Source: Stomorhina lunata
Lineage: Eukaryota; Arthropoda; Insecta; Diptera; Rhiniidae
DNA: 64,000 bases
Assembly (NCBI GenBank): GCA_933228675.1
Contig: OW121744.1
Location: 114,909,600 to 114,973,599, forward strand
Reading direction: 5' to 3'
A model generated the notes under the pieces. That model worked only from the letters and a program-made list of their open reading frames with translations. It ran no database searches and was not told where the DNA came from. Both the position numbers and the translations under genes were made by a program. Below, in pieces: positions 35,580 through 47,599 of the stretch; position 1 is the first letter of the stretch; every line of letters begins with the position of its first letter.

Positions 35580-36620
35580 GAAGTTTCAAAAAGAACATTT
35601 AGATTTTGGTTTAATTTGTATAAAAAATAAAAAGCTAATGCAATTTTTCTTTTGAAAAATGAAAGTTGATGAAAATTTTCTATCAAAAATGAACGTTGGT
35701 GAAACTTTTCTATAGAAAAATTAACGTTGGTGAAATTTTTCAATAGAAAAACGAACGTTGGTGAAATTTTTCTATAGAAAAATGAACGTTGGTGAAATTT
35801 TTCTATAGAAAAATGAACGTTGGTGAAATTTTTCTATAGAAAAATGAACGTTGGTGAAATTTTTCTATAAAAAAATTAACGTTGGTGAAATTTTTTTATA
35901 GGAAAATGAACGTTGGTAAAAGTTTTCTATAGAAAAATGAACGTTGGTGAAATTTTTCTATCAAAAATGAACGGTGGTGAAACTTTTCTATAGAAAAATG
36001 AACGTTGGTGAAATTTTTCAATAGAAAAACGAACGTTGGTGAAATTTTTCTATAGAAAAATGAACGTTGGTGAAATTTTTCTATAGAAAAATGAACATTG
36101 GTGAAATTTTTCTATAGAAAAATGAACGTTGGTGAAATTTTTCTATAGAAAAATGAACGTTGGTGAAATTTTTCTATAGAAAAATGAACGTTGGTGAAAT
36201 TTTTCTATAGAAAAATGAACGTTGGTGAAATTTTTCTATAGAAAAATGAACGTTGGTGAAATTTTTCTATAGAAAAATGAACGTTGGTGAAATTTTTCTA
36301 TAGAAAAATGAACGTTGGTGAAATTTTTCTATAGAAAAATGAACGTTGGTGAAATTTTTCTATAGAAAAATGAACGTTGGTGAAATTTTTCTATAGAAAA
36401 ATGAACGTTGGTGAAATTTTTCTATAGAAAAATGAACGTTGGTGAAATTTTTCTATAGAAAAATGAACGTTGGTAAAAGTTTTCTATAGAAAAATGAACG
36501 TTGGTGAAATTATTCTATATAAAAATGAACGTTGGTGAAATTTTTCTATAGAAAAATAAAATTTGGTGAAATTTTTCTAAAAAAATGAGCGTTGGTGAAA
36601 TTTTTCTATAGAAGTTGAAC
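35580..36620 (-). repeat. 31-bp CTATAG-core array 9
   Basis: About 32 units with linker TGAACGTTGGTGAAA, the best copies at 35750-36480. An internal block is repeated: the AAAAATGAACG(T/G)TGGTGAAACTTTTC units at about 35690 and 35965 are each followed by CAATAGAAAAACGAACG. Confidence 0.95.
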
Positions 36621-37789
36621 AATGTTGAAATTGTTGTATTAGTTTTAAAATTGGAAACTGTACCTTCTTATGAAATTTATTCGCATTGCATTTCACGCTC
36701 CCACCGGAAAACGTGAAAAGAATTACCAAATTGTAATAATTTCCACCTGAAAAACAATAAAAATGATAAAGAAAATTTCTCGCCATAAGCATGACAACGC
36801 AAAAGGGGAACGAATATTGTAATTTGGAAAATTCTATGAGAATGTTTGCGCATATTAGAAAAACGAAACACGTTTTAGGCAAAAATGATATTAAAAAATT
36901 TGATAATGACAACAACAATTGAAAAAATAAAAAAGAAAATTCTAAAATTTTAAGGTCGAGCATGCGCACATGCAATTTTTTAACGTTTTGTTGTTTTTAT
37001 TCCCTTTTTACACAAAAAAAGTGAAAAGGACAATAAGAAAATGTTTGATTATTTGAATTGTACGCACAGGTTTTTTGAAGGTGATCGTTTCATTTATGTA
37101 CCCGTATTTTTACCTGCTGGCGACAATGACCGTTGCATAAAAATTGTTAACAAAACGAAAGCGAGGGTTGATTACAAAAACAAAATCCTTGATTAGGAAA
37201 AAATAACAACAATTTCACTAAAACTAAATAATGATTATGATAAGGTCGAAAAAAAGAAAGAGCCTTAGAAAAATGCACATTTTTCGATTGCAATATTTGA
37301 TATCGAAATAAATTTTTCGAAACAAAGTGTTCAAATAGGACAAGAGTTACATACACTATAGATTTGAAAATTTGATGTTTTTTTTTTTGAAAAGAAAGAC
37401 AAATAGCGATAACAACTTTGAATAAAACCAAAAAATTTGTTGGGAAAATTTAGAATTTTCCTTGTCTTTTCTACTTAAGATAATTTATCATTCGGTCATT
37501 GATAGTGTTTTTTTAGCTTAAACATTTTCCAATTGTCTTTTTGATGAAAGAAAAATGTGCAAAAATTTCCTTTTTTGTAGATAATAAATAAGTTTATGAC
37601 TTTTGTGTCTTCTTTTTGTGGGTTATCATAGGAAGAGGGAGATTATTAGGCAAATTAATGTGTTTTAATCTCGAATTTAACAATAGAATTATTTATGATA
37701 AAACACTTTCAAATTCCTTAAGTAGTTTTCAATAGTATTTTTAGGTTAAAAATTAAAGAATATATTTTTTAATATTGAATAAAATTTCT
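36621..37789. other. Non-coding stretch, nothing recognised
   Basis: Overlapping minus-strand frames at 36577-36975 start in repeat sequence and have no domain. Nothing else identified. Confidence 0.45.
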
Positions 37790-40262
37790 AATAAAATTTC
37801 TTCTAAAAAAAATTTGTATCTAAAAATTTTTCGTTATAAATTTTTTTAAACAATTTTTTTTTTAGAAAATTTTGATATCAAAATTATTTTATAAAAATTT
37901 TTAATAAACAAATTTTTTTACAGAAAATTTTAATAAACAATTTTTTGTATAGAAAATTTTACTATAAAAATTTTTCTATAGAAAATTTTACTACAAAAGT
38001 GTTTCTTTAGAAAATTGTATATACAATTTTTTATATAGAAAGTTTGAATAGAACAAAAATTTCTATAAAATTAATATAAAAAGAAATTTTATAAAAAAAA
38101 TTTTCTATAGAAAATTTTAATTTAAAAAATTTTCTATAGAAAATTTTAATATAAAAAATTTTCTATAAAAAATTTTAATATAAAAATGTTTCTATAGAAA
38201 ATTTTACTTCAAAAGTGTTTCTTTAGAAAATTGTATATACAATTTTTTATATAGAAAGTTTGAATAGAACAAAAATTTCTATAAAATTTATATAAAAAAA
38301 TTTTTCTATAGAAAATTTTAATATAAAAAATTTTCTATAGAAAATTTTAATATAAAAATGTTTCTATAGAAAATTTTAATATAAAAAATTTTCCATAGAA
38401 AATTTTAATATAAAAATTTCAACGAATAAAATTTTTAATAGAAAAATTTAATAGAAAAAATTTTTAACATAAAAATATTTCTACAGAAAATTTTAATATA
38501 AAATTTTTTCTTTAGAAAATTTTAGTATAAAAATTCTTAAGAAAATATTAATATAAAATATTTCTATAGAAAATTTTAATATAAACATTTTTCTATAGAA
38601 AATTTTAATATAAAAATTTTCTATAGAAAATTTTAATATAAAAAATTTTCTATAAAAAATTTTAATATAAAAATGTTTCTATAGAAAATTTTACTTCAAA
38701 AGTGTTTCTTTAGAAAATTGTATATACAATTTTTTATATAGAAAGTTTGAATAGAGCAAAAATTTCTATAAAATTTATATAAAAAAATTTTTCTGTAGAA
38801 AATTTTAATATAAAAAATTTTCTATAGAAAATTTTAATATAAAAATGTTTCTATAGAAAATTTTAATATAAAAAATTTTCCATAGAAAATTTTAATATAA
38901 AAATTTCAACGAATAAAATTTTTAATAGAAAAATTTAATAGAAAAAATTTTTAACATAAAAATATTTCTACAGAAAATTTTAATATAAAATTTTTTCTTT
39001 AGAAAATTTTAGTATAAAAATTCTTAAGAAAATATTAATATAAAATATTTCTATAGAAAATTTTAATATAAACATTTTTCTATAGAAAATTTTAATATAA
39101 AAATTTTCTATAGAAAATTTTAGTAAAAAATGCTTCTTTAGAAAATTTTATATACAATTTTTTATATAGAAAGTTTGAATAGAACAAAAATTTCTATAAA
39201 AAAATTTAATATAAAAAATTTGAAATATAAAATTTTGTATAGAAAATTTTAATATAAACATTTTTTTCTATAGAAAATTTTAATATAAAAAAGAAATTTT
39301 AATATAAACATTTTTTTATAGAAAATTTCAATATAAAATTTTTCGATAGAAAATTTGAATATAACATTTTTCTATAGAAAATTTTTTTTAAAACAAATTT
39401 TAGTATAAATATTTTTCTATAGAAAAATTTAATAGAAAAAATTTTCTATAGAAAATTTTAATAGAAAAAATGTTCTATAGAAAATTTTAATATAAAAAAT
39501 TTTTTATAGAAAATTTAATACAAAAGTTTTCTTTAAAAAATTACTTAAAAAAAATTTTAATATAAAAAATTTTCTATAGAAAATTTAAATAAAAAAATTT
39601 TAGCAGAAAAAATTTTCTATATAAAAAATTTAATAAAAATAAAAAAAATTTTTAATATAAACATTTTAATATAAATTTTTTTCTGTAGAAAATTTTACTA
39701 TAAGAATTCTTTAGAAAATTTGAATATAAAAATTTTTCTATAGAAAATTTTAATATAAATATTTTTCTATAGAAAATTTTAATATAAATATTTTTCTATA
39801 GAAAATTTTAATATAAAATTTTTATTTAAAAATTATTCTATTAAAAATTTTTCTAAACAAATTTTAATATAAAATTTTTTTTATAGAATATTGGAATATA
39901 AAATTTTTCTATAGAAAAAATTTTAATAAAAAAAATTTTCTTAAGAAAATTTTAACATACAAATTCTTCCATAAAAAATTTTAATATAAAAAATACTTTA
40001 AAGAAAATTTTTATAAAAAAATTTTTCTATCGAAACATTTTTTTATACAAAATTTTAGTATAAAAATTTTTCTAAAGAAAATTTGAATATAAAAATTTTT
40101 CTACTAAAAATTTTAATATAAAAATTTTTAGGTGGAAAATGTAAATAGAAAAAATGTTCTATAGGAAATTTGAATAGAAAAAATTTTCTATAACAAATTT
40201 GAATAGAAAAAATTTTCTGTAAAAATTGAATAAAAAAAAATTCTATAGAAAATATTTGATTA
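37790..40262. repeat. AT-rich CTATAG-core array 10 with 487-bp higher-order duplication
   Basis: Irregular units of about 25-31 bp, TTTCTATAGAAAATTTTAATATAAAA, in which the CTATAG core persists but the CG-containing linker is replaced by TTTTAATATAAAA. A composite block containing ACTTCAAAAGTGTTTC and TTGTATATACAATTTT occurs at about 38204 and again at 38691 (487 bp apart, near identical), with more diverged versions near 37988 and 39123. Confidence 0.9.
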
Positions 40263-40266
40263 AAAA

Positions 40267-40439
40267 TTTTACTGTAGTGTATTGCACTAAGATGCCAATT
40301 CATTACACTTATTTATTATCGAAACGCGTCGAGGAAAGGCTTCCCCACCAACATTTTTTGGTTTTATCAAAAAACTATTTATTACAATAATAATTAATTG
40401 TAATGAATTGGGATCTTAGTGCAATACACTACAGTAAAA
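40267..40439. mobile_element. MITE with 41-bp terminal inverted repeats
   Basis: 40267-40307 and 40399-40439 are inverted copies over 41 bases with one mismatch; the ends read TTTTACTGTAGTGTATTGC. If the terminal TA (40270-40271 and 40435-40436) is the target duplication, the element is 163 bp with ends CTGTAGTGTATTG, as expected for a Tc1/mariner-type non-autonomous element. There is no coding capacity. It sits exactly at the end of array 10. Confidence 0.85.
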
Positions 40440-42184
40440 CTTTTTAATTAAATGTTTGATGTCCCAAAATTTTGATAAACCTTTTTAAAAAATATTTCTT
40501 TTGAAAAATTTCTATATATAGAAATTTTTCTAAAAATTTTCATATTAAAATTTTCGTATAATTTTTATTTTGTGGAAAGTTTTCGTATAAATTTTTTTTA
40601 AAGAATTTTTCCAAAAAAAAAATTGTGTAGAAAATTGTTCTATCAAAAATGTTCATAAAAAAGTGTTTGATAGAAAATTTTCATCCAAAAAATGTTTATA
40701 TAAAATTTTTCTACAAAAAAAATGTTATAAAAAAATAATTCTATAGAAAATTTGTATATAAAGTTATTTCTATAAAATATTTCTTTAAAGCAGAATTTTT
40801 CTGTAAAAAATTAAAATTATATATAAATTATTCTATGGAAAAATTTTCAATAGAAATTTAAAAAAAAAAGTTGTCTATATAAAATTTTCTTTGCTTTGTT
40901 TGATTTTTGTAAATTATTTGCCAAAATCTATTGCATACTTTTGGGCTTGAACTAAAAATTAATTGAGATCATGTACTGGTGACCTCTAACGGTACCTAAC
41001 AAAAGCAACCGGATAATATAATTATCGGACATATTGATTGCATACTTTAGGGATGTATTAATAAAATAACAAGAAAGTCTTATTGGAAATTAAGATTAAG
41101 TCGTATAAGGAAGTTAAATCGAAATAAATGTTTTTAATAAAAAAAATTAAACATGAATATTTTTGATTCAAGCACAAGATAATCCAAATTATATCTTAAT
41201 CCATTTTTTATATTAATATTAAATTGAAAAGTATTAATTAGTTTTAAGTATTGAAGATATTTTCTTGAGTATTCTTATTAGAATTGTCGTGTTTGACTTC
41301 TAGGAAAGTCTAACAATTTGGAATTCTTATCAGAGTAAAGGGTAACTTTTGTTATTATTTTATTGTTAAAGACCAGCAACTTCATACAGTCCTAAAATAA
41401 TTCATACCTTGAATATCAATAATAGGTCTCATATTATGACAAAAATTTTAATTAACATATATATAAGTAGATTTAGAACCCATTTTCCTAAAAAAAATGT
41501 ATTTATATATTTTTGTATACATACTTAATAACTTTCAAATATTTCCCTAAAATTAAGTGTTTTGTTCAATTTAGTTGAAACACAATTTCATGGTTTATTT
41601 AGTACAAATGTTATATTTTTATCAAAATTTGTCAATCAATAATTAAAATTTTAAAACTACGTTAATAGGATAAAACATATTGGAACTTCCGGTTAATTTG
41701 AAAAACATATTTTCATAAAATAATTATTTCAAAATTTAGTAAATTCTCATTTTATCAAGTACTTTTAATCTATCTACTCGTATTTAAAAAAAATTTTTTT
41801 TGGAAAATGTTTAAAAAAATTATGATATAAATATTGATTACTTTTAATTTATTATTAGAATAAAATTTTAAAGGGTTTTAATAATTAAAAAAAATCACTT
41901 ACTAAAATAGTTAAGACTTGATTTTTACATTAAGGGGGTTCATTTTTTCAAATAAGTGGTAAAGCAAAAGTTTAGAAAAAGATAAAAAGTCTATTATTTA
42001 CATTTTTATAAAAAATATTACTTTTGATTCTCACTCATTTCGCTCAGAAATCAAATTACATACTTCAGATTAAAGGTCAAAGACAGTCTCAATATTTATA
42101 TAATATATACATTTTTTGTATATTATTTAGAATATTTAGTCTAAAATAAGTAAAAACCATGAAAAATGCTATAAAGTGCAAAAA
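40440..42184. other. AT-rich non-coding stretch
   Basis: To about 40880 decayed CTATAG-type monomers (TTCTATAGAAAAT variants) are still visible. After that nothing is recognised. Confidence 0.45.
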
Positions 42185-42645
42185 ATCAAAATTGTAATAG
42201 CAATTTGATTGATTTCAGACAGAATTTGCAAATATATGCAATTAATTTTTATATCGTTTTAAAGCCAAGGTTTCAGTCTTTAATTTCATATAAATTGAGT
42301 TCTTAAGGTTTTAAGTGAAAAGAGTTAGATCTCATTAAACATGTGTCAATTTTTTGTCATGACAAAAATAAATACAAAAAAATATAAAAAAGGAAGGCAA
42401 TATGTCAAAAGATATACCAAAATATGTTTGTATTCTAAATTTACATTTTCTACATGTTTTGTATTAATTTTTATCATGACAAAAAATTTACCTTATTTTA
42501 AATGTGATATAACTCTTTTCACTAAGCACCGTTAAGACTCAATTTTAATGAAATTAAATACTGAATTCTTGACTTTAAAATGACATATAAATCATTTGCA
42601 TCTATTTGCATATTTTGCCTGAAATCAATCGAGTTGCTTTAATTC
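42185..42645. repeat. 450-bp foldback (imperfect palindrome) of a dispersed repeat
   Basis: The left arm (about 42200-42385) and the right arm read in reverse complement (42635 down to about 42450) share, in order: GATTGATTTCAG, TTTGCAAATA.ATGCAA, TTTTAAAG.CAAG, TTTAATTTCAT, AAATTGAG, TTAGTGAAAAGAGTTA and TTTTTTGTCATGA.AAAAAT. The arms are roughly 75-80% alike. A small open frame at 42341-42535 lies across the centre and is not credible as a gene. Confidence 0.85.
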
Positions 42646-43344
42646 AGGCTGTTCGAGGCATCTTTCATAAATTTACTTATATTCAGGCAAGTTCAAAGTC
42701 TTTGCCTTGAATACCCCTAATGAAACCGCTTGAAAATCAATATCAGCTATTGTAAAGTGGGTTATTAATGTCATGAGTTACAATTACTAAATAATTACTA
42801 ATAAAAATTGGTAAAAACAATGACAAATTATAAAAATAGACAAGTTAAGTTAAAAATAGTAACTAAATATTTTTATTAAAGAAAAATTTATTTATTCAAT
42901 ATTAAATTTTATTTATTTTTCAGAGCTTATTTTTAAAATATAGACATATTTTTAGCTTCACGAGGCACATTTTTATTTTAAGAACTAACTTAAATTGCTT
43001 TAAACCCGCCTTTTTGGCTATTTTTACAATAATATTTTTGAAAATTTATTTAAATACTAGTTTAGGTACATTTTCTCATAGGAAAGTTACAAAATATTGG
43101 GGGATGGGGAAAAAGTAATTTCTTTATATATCACTTCATTAGAATAATTTTTGCCCTGGAAATACTTTTATATGTTTTATATAATAAAACTCTAAAAAAA
43201 ATCTATGATCGGCCGCTCCCTGTCGCCGTTTTCGCTGCAGCAAAGCCTAACTTTTTCTTTATTTTCGAAAAAAAAGTTTCCTCAATTTTTGTGGGTATAT
43301 AACTTCTTTTGTTGAAAACCATTAAAGCTTAACTCATAGGAAAT
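42646..43344. other. Non-coding stretch with a local GC-rich patch
   Basis: AT-rich DNA, except 43206-43252 where GATCGGCCGCTCCCTGTCG and CGTTTTCGCTGCAGCAAAG form a GC-rich island. No gene recognised. Confidence 0.45.
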
Positions 43345-43625
43345 AAAAGGCTGAAGTCTTGGCTTTATTTCATTGTTCAAATCATCTGCATATATTTGCA
43401 TATTAAGTTGAAATTCATAATTAAAATAAATACTGGAATATTAATAAAATACTATTAAAACTCCTCCTAATGACCAAATAATAATATTTTCTCAATCAAT
43501 TCTATTTAAAAGGATTAAAATAACTTTTTTCGAATATTTTTATAAGATAGCCTATATAAACTAAAGAATGAAGTCTAAATTTTAAGACCTTATACAAATC
43601 ATCTGCTTATTATTAAACCTATTAA
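43345..43625 (-). repeat. Two minus-strand copies of the ATGCAAATATATGCA dispersed repeat
   Basis: On the minus strand, 43410-43345 reads TAATATGCAAATATATGCAG, ATGATTTG, then AAAGCCAAGACTTCAGCC; 43625-43545 is a more decayed copy (AAGCAGATGATTTGTATAAGG, AGACTTCATTCTTTAG). Both lie just downstream of windbeutel in its direction of transcription. Confidence 0.7.
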
Positions 43626-43853
43626 ACTAAAATTTAATCAATTGTAGATCTAAATCAGAAAAGTCTTCTTTCATTCCCTTCAAGTTTCTTTAAACAATCT
43701 CTTGATACTTTAACCTTTTCTTAAATCGTTGACATATTTTCTAAGAATACACTTTTTCCCCTACCCTCTTCTCTTTAACTCATACATAATTTAATATTAT
43801 ATTAATAAAAATTATACTAATGATTTTCTTGTTTCAGTTGTTTTCTCTTTTCT

Positions 43854-44627
43854 TTACAATTCTTCTTTTGTCAATTTATTAACACGAAACGCTTCCAAAA
43901 TATTTAACTTAACTTTTAATTCAGACTTTTTCGCCTCCGACACCTTACCGGCCTTTAAGCGCAACAAACGTTTAGTCTCCTCCTCCACAAACTTGTAGCC
44001 AGCTGACATGATCTTCTCCATAAAAGTGATATAGATCTTGGCACTTGTCTTCTCCTGATCCTTGGCCAGAGACTCCTTTAATAACTGACTCTTTTCCAAA
44101 CGTTCTTGCTGCTCCTTGTCCTCTAGGTTAGCAAACTTCTTGGCCAAATCATTGAATTCCTTGAGACAGCCTTCACGTCCTATATACAAATCGGTATTGG
44201 AGCTAACAAAGGTTTTGAGGTTATCCAAGGTAACATCCATGTGAGAGGGCAGAGGTATGGGTTTTTCCTCTCCCCTGCGGAATAGGAAAATGGCAGGATA
44301 GTTTTTATCATCCACATTAAATCTCTCGCCCAGCTTTTTATTCTCATTGTCACCATAATCCTTAATGCCCACGGTGGCTAAGGCCAGATCATCTGTTACT
44401 GCATGGGCTGCTTTGGAAAAGGCAGCAAAGGCCTCATGTTTATCGCCATAAGGAAAGGCTATATCGAACTTAACCAGAGTGTAGGGAAAACGCTTTAAAG
44501 TCTTGTCAAAGTTTATATCATCCAAATCCAAACAACCCGGACAGCTATTGGCTAAAGCCAAGGAGTTCAAAAGTGCCAAGTTTACGATTATCAAACAAAT
44601 GATTTGATTAAGTAATAATTTTGACAT
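43854..44627 (-). CDS. wbl: Windbeutel / ERp29 homologue, ER luminal chaperone
   Basis: A single open frame of 257 residues without introns. Residues 1-26 are a signal peptide. CPGC at 29-32 is the CXXC at the start of the thioredoxin-like domain (about 30-150), with the ERp29-typical VKFDIAFPYGDKHEAF (52-67) and cis-proline segment NYPAIFLF (Pro111). The helical C-terminal D domain follows (about 155-250), including EEETKRLLRLKAGK (215-228). KEEL at 254-257 is an ER-retention signal. In Drosophila, Windbeutel is needed for correct folding and ER exit of the sulfotransferase Pipe in ventral follicle cells, setting dorsoventral polarity of the embryo; the same role is inferred here. Length and domain order match the family. 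A weak poly(A) signal ATTAAA lies at 43795-43790. No partner gene is adjacent; flanks are repeats. Confidence 0.97.
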   Translation of the reverse strand: MSKLLLNQIICLIIVNLALLNSLALANSCPGCLDLDDINFDKTLKRFPYTLVKFDIAFPYGDKHEAFAAFSKAAHAVTDDLALATVGIKDYGDNENKKLGERFNVDDKNYPAIFLFRRGEEKPIPLPSHMDVTLDNLKTFVSSNTDLYIGREGCLKEFNDLAKKFANLEDKEQQERLEKSQLLKESLAKDQEKTSAKIYITFMEKIMSAGYKFVEEETKRLLRLKAGKVSEAKKSELKVKLNILEAFRVNKLTKEEL

Positions 44628-45224
44628 GATTTTAATACTTTATTTCTTAATTTAATGGATTTTTATAAAATTTTTAAAAAATTAAAAAACACCACTCTAC
44701 CACCACTGGCTTGAAATGAAAACTAAATTATGGCTAAAAGACTAAAAGTTATTAAACAAAATGTTGTTTTTTTATTTCCAAGAGTTTGAAGTTATAGTTT
44801 AATGGCCAACATGCAAACACTCAGAGTCAGCAATTTATTTTATTATTAACAAAAAAAAAAAAACTCACACTTACACATTCACATATTCATTTTGAGAAAA
44901 ATTAATGATTGTATCTCTCGCTCTCGTGGGGATACCCTACTTTAGGATAAATGTGACTGACATTAAGGGTTTAACCATTAACACGATCAATGGCTTTAAA
45001 TCAATTTTGTAGTGTTTTTAAAAACAGTTCAGTTTTTTGTAAGCAGGTACTTATATGGGATATTTCGGTGCTTTCTGAGCTTAGGATCATACTTAGATAT
45101 ATCGCACATATGATAAGAGAAATTAGTCTTAACATCCTCCCTGATTCCAGTCTTTATTAATAACACGATCAATGCTTATATCTTGGTATTTTAAAGACCT
45201 AATTAAAAAAAATTTCTATATTAG
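44628..45224. other. 5' flank of windbeutel
   Basis: AT-rich with a few GC-containing words (TCTCTCGCTCTCGTGGGGAT near 44917). A TATA-like word at about 44660-44667 is too close to the start codon to be convincing, so the promoter is not assigned. Confidence 0.4.
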
Positions 45225-45430
45225 GTTATGTCAATCATTACAAATTTTCGAAAAAATATGCAATTATATGCAGATGATTTATACACAGTGATAAAGCCAA
45301 GACCTCATTCTTTAATTTGATATAAGTAAAACCTAAACGATCCCAATTAGAAAAAGTTATATACTCCTAAAATTTGGAAAAAAAAATTTACCTCACAAAT
45401 ATCAATATTTCTTAAAAAAAAAAACCCCAT
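45225..45430 (+). repeat. Copy of the ATGCAAATATATGCA dispersed repeat
   Basis: Reads AATATGCAATTATATGCAG, ATGATTTATAC, AAAGCCAAGACCTCATTC, TTTAATTTGATATAA and GAAAAAGTTATATACTCC in order, then a poly-A-rich stretch. The copy at 49390-49620 matches it over the same order. Confidence 0.8.
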
Positions 45431-46188
45431 TTGCACAGATTAGAATGATGATGCCAAAACATGACTTCTTGGAACAGTTAGGCAACTTAGCAGAGTATTT
45501 TATTTTGTAGTCCGAATGAAATTCAATAATAACTCGTAAAATAAATTAGTGGGGCGAACAGTTTCCATTTTTCTTATCATATAAATTTGCCTTTTTTCTT
45601 TAGGAGTTTTATGAAAATATTAAGAAAAAGAAATCATTTTATTTTTTTTTAACTGAAAAACGGTCTCTCAACCAGATAACTCGCCAGTCCAGTATCTAGT
45701 TTATCTAGTTACCCGGCCACGGAAAGATAATAGGGAACTATAAAGCAGACGAATTAAAAACTGTAAGTTAAAAAGAATCTGTTAATATGACTTTAATCAT
45801 TTTAAAGCTCCCACTATGAAAGATTGTATATATTTTCAAATATGATATATAGGCATCTAACCAAGGCTATATCCATAACATAGGAAACGTTCGCAGTTTC
45901 GGACTTCCAACAAAGATTTTCGATATCTTTTATATTGTTGAAGTTGCTTGTGTCTAATTAAATGCCCCACTTCGACTATTGGGTGATGTAGGGGATGTTG
46001 GATACGAAGCAACGGTTCTGTTTGATCTTAACTTGGTAATCCCAGACTTATCTTGGTTATCCTTTAACTCAACTGTGGACACTGAACTCTTCGTGGTATC
46101 ACCCGGGGAACTATGTTAACACCCCTTTATGTAGTGAGCTAACATGTGCCTCGAGTTTTAACATAAGAACTACTAAAATATGGTTTAG
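45431..46188. other. Unassigned, probably decayed element sequence
   Basis: Base composition is less AT-biased after 45660, and the stretch leads into the LINE tail at 46189. No motif could be read in it. Confidence 0.35.
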
Positions 46189-46370
46189 AAAGCCACGACG
46201 CGTCGTCATCGAAGTCCGAAACTTCGATGGAAAGACCAAGTAGAAGAGAATCTTTCAAAACTTGGCCTACGGAATTGGAGAATATGTAAGCAAGATCGAA
46301 GTGCATGGAATAATGTTGGCCTTTAGCCTTATCAGGTTATAAATATAGGCCATTTAAGTAAGTAAGTACT
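46189..46370 (+). mobile_element. LINE C-terminal/3'-end relic
   Basis: A 45-codon frame (46189-46326) ends in a stop and contains SPKLRWKDQVEENLSKL followed by GLRNWRICKQDRSAWNN, the conserved end of an insect non-LTR retrotransposon polyprotein. An in-frame stop precedes it (46186-46188). The 3' part GGCCATTTAAGTAAGTAAGTA matches the relic at 3250-3530, so this is a second, better-kept copy of the same family. Truncated at 5'. Confidence 0.85.
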
Positions 46371-46734
46371 TTGACCATTTTATGATCGACCATTTCGATC
46401 ATTTTACGAACCTAGAGAGAGGCAAAGTATTGGATAATCTTGAGTCTAAGGGTTCAGTTAAAGATCCACAAGCACCCGTAGTTCAATGAAATGCAAGATT
46501 TGACAAAAACATCGCCGCTGTCTATTAGAGAGTACAAAGAATTCTATGTAGTTGACGTCATTCGGAACTTGGCCTTTCGCAGGCCACAATTTGACAAATT
46601 TTAACGAAATCCTACCCACCCTGGAACTGAAGCAAACGACAATAGACAACGATATGAGTTCGCTAAATGGAATCTGAAGCAACTGAACCTAAAATTAAAG
46701 GAAAAGTAATTTTGGATGGAAGTGATCAACATAT
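46371..46734. other. Unassigned sequence
   Basis: Moderately AT-rich, with no recognisable motif. A 74-codon minus-strand frame (46458-46682) has no domain. Confidence 0.4.
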
Positions 46735-46914
46735 CGTCGGCTTAATAAGAAAACCTGCTATATCCATTTTTTGGCAAAATGGGGTGTTGATACCGTTTGA
46801 TAGAGAATGAGACGCTGCAATGACCAACATATAATTTTTCTGCAATTTAAGATTTTTGTCTCTCCTGTAATAATTTCTGAAAGCGATTTAGCAGGTTTTC
46901 ATATTAAGCCGACG
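46735..46914. mobile_element. Small MITE with about 30-bp terminal inverted repeats
   Basis: The ends are CGTCGGCTTAATAAGAAAAC...and its inverted copy near 46885-46914, agreeing over about 30 bases with two mismatches. The element is about 180 bp and has no coding capacity. No target duplication is obvious. It is unrelated in sequence to the MITE at 40267-40439. Confidence 0.75.
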
Positions 46915-47599
46915 CTATTTGAATATTTTGGATTGGAAGCGACATCAGTCCCTTTTAATATATAACGACTTTCATCACTGTCAATGGCGAGCGCTATATA
47001 TCTATGATTTTCTACTTTATTTAGTCTGAATTGGAAGATCTGAAGACCTCAACGACGTGTGATTTTAAGGGGACACAACGTGTCACATAGCTAATGTTAC
47101 TTTAAATATTATGCACAAGCAATTTAAGGGCATGGTCATCTCATGTAGAAAACAATGCAATTTGACCCCTTTACACTAATTTTTGGTGATTTTCTTATGC
47201 AAATATGCCACATACAACGACTGAATTTGACAAATCGGACAAGTTTTGCATGATTTAGGTGACAGCCTCATGGAAATTTTAAAACTTGGATGAGCTCTAT
47301 AAAGAGAAGTCGTAGACATTTCCACGCTATTATGTTCGACATACATAGCATCAATAGGCCTTTTCAACTAACAAAAAAATTCTATGAGATATCACATTCT
47401 CTATTTTATTTGTATTTAAGGATCTGAAACTCTTTATTAAAGACTCCTTTCATACTCTTTAAACATTAAGAATGTCAGATGGATATTCTACGCCCATCTT
47501 AAGACCCATACTCAGTGAATCGGTAATCTAATATAGGTTTGTATATAAAACTCCTGGGTATATTTTTTAATTGTCCTATATAAAATGGTGTACATAATT
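46915..47599. other. Non-coding stretch, nothing recognised
   Basis: No motif or credible reading frame seen. Confidence 0.4.

Noticed and set aside
36577..36975. 132-residue hydrophobic minus-strand frame
   Set aside because: It starts at or near the edge of array 9, its hydrophobicity follows from T-rich DNA, and another frame overlaps it.
46458..46682. Retrotransposon gag fragment
   Set aside because: Neither strand gives a motif I can name; the idea came only from proximity to the LINE tail.
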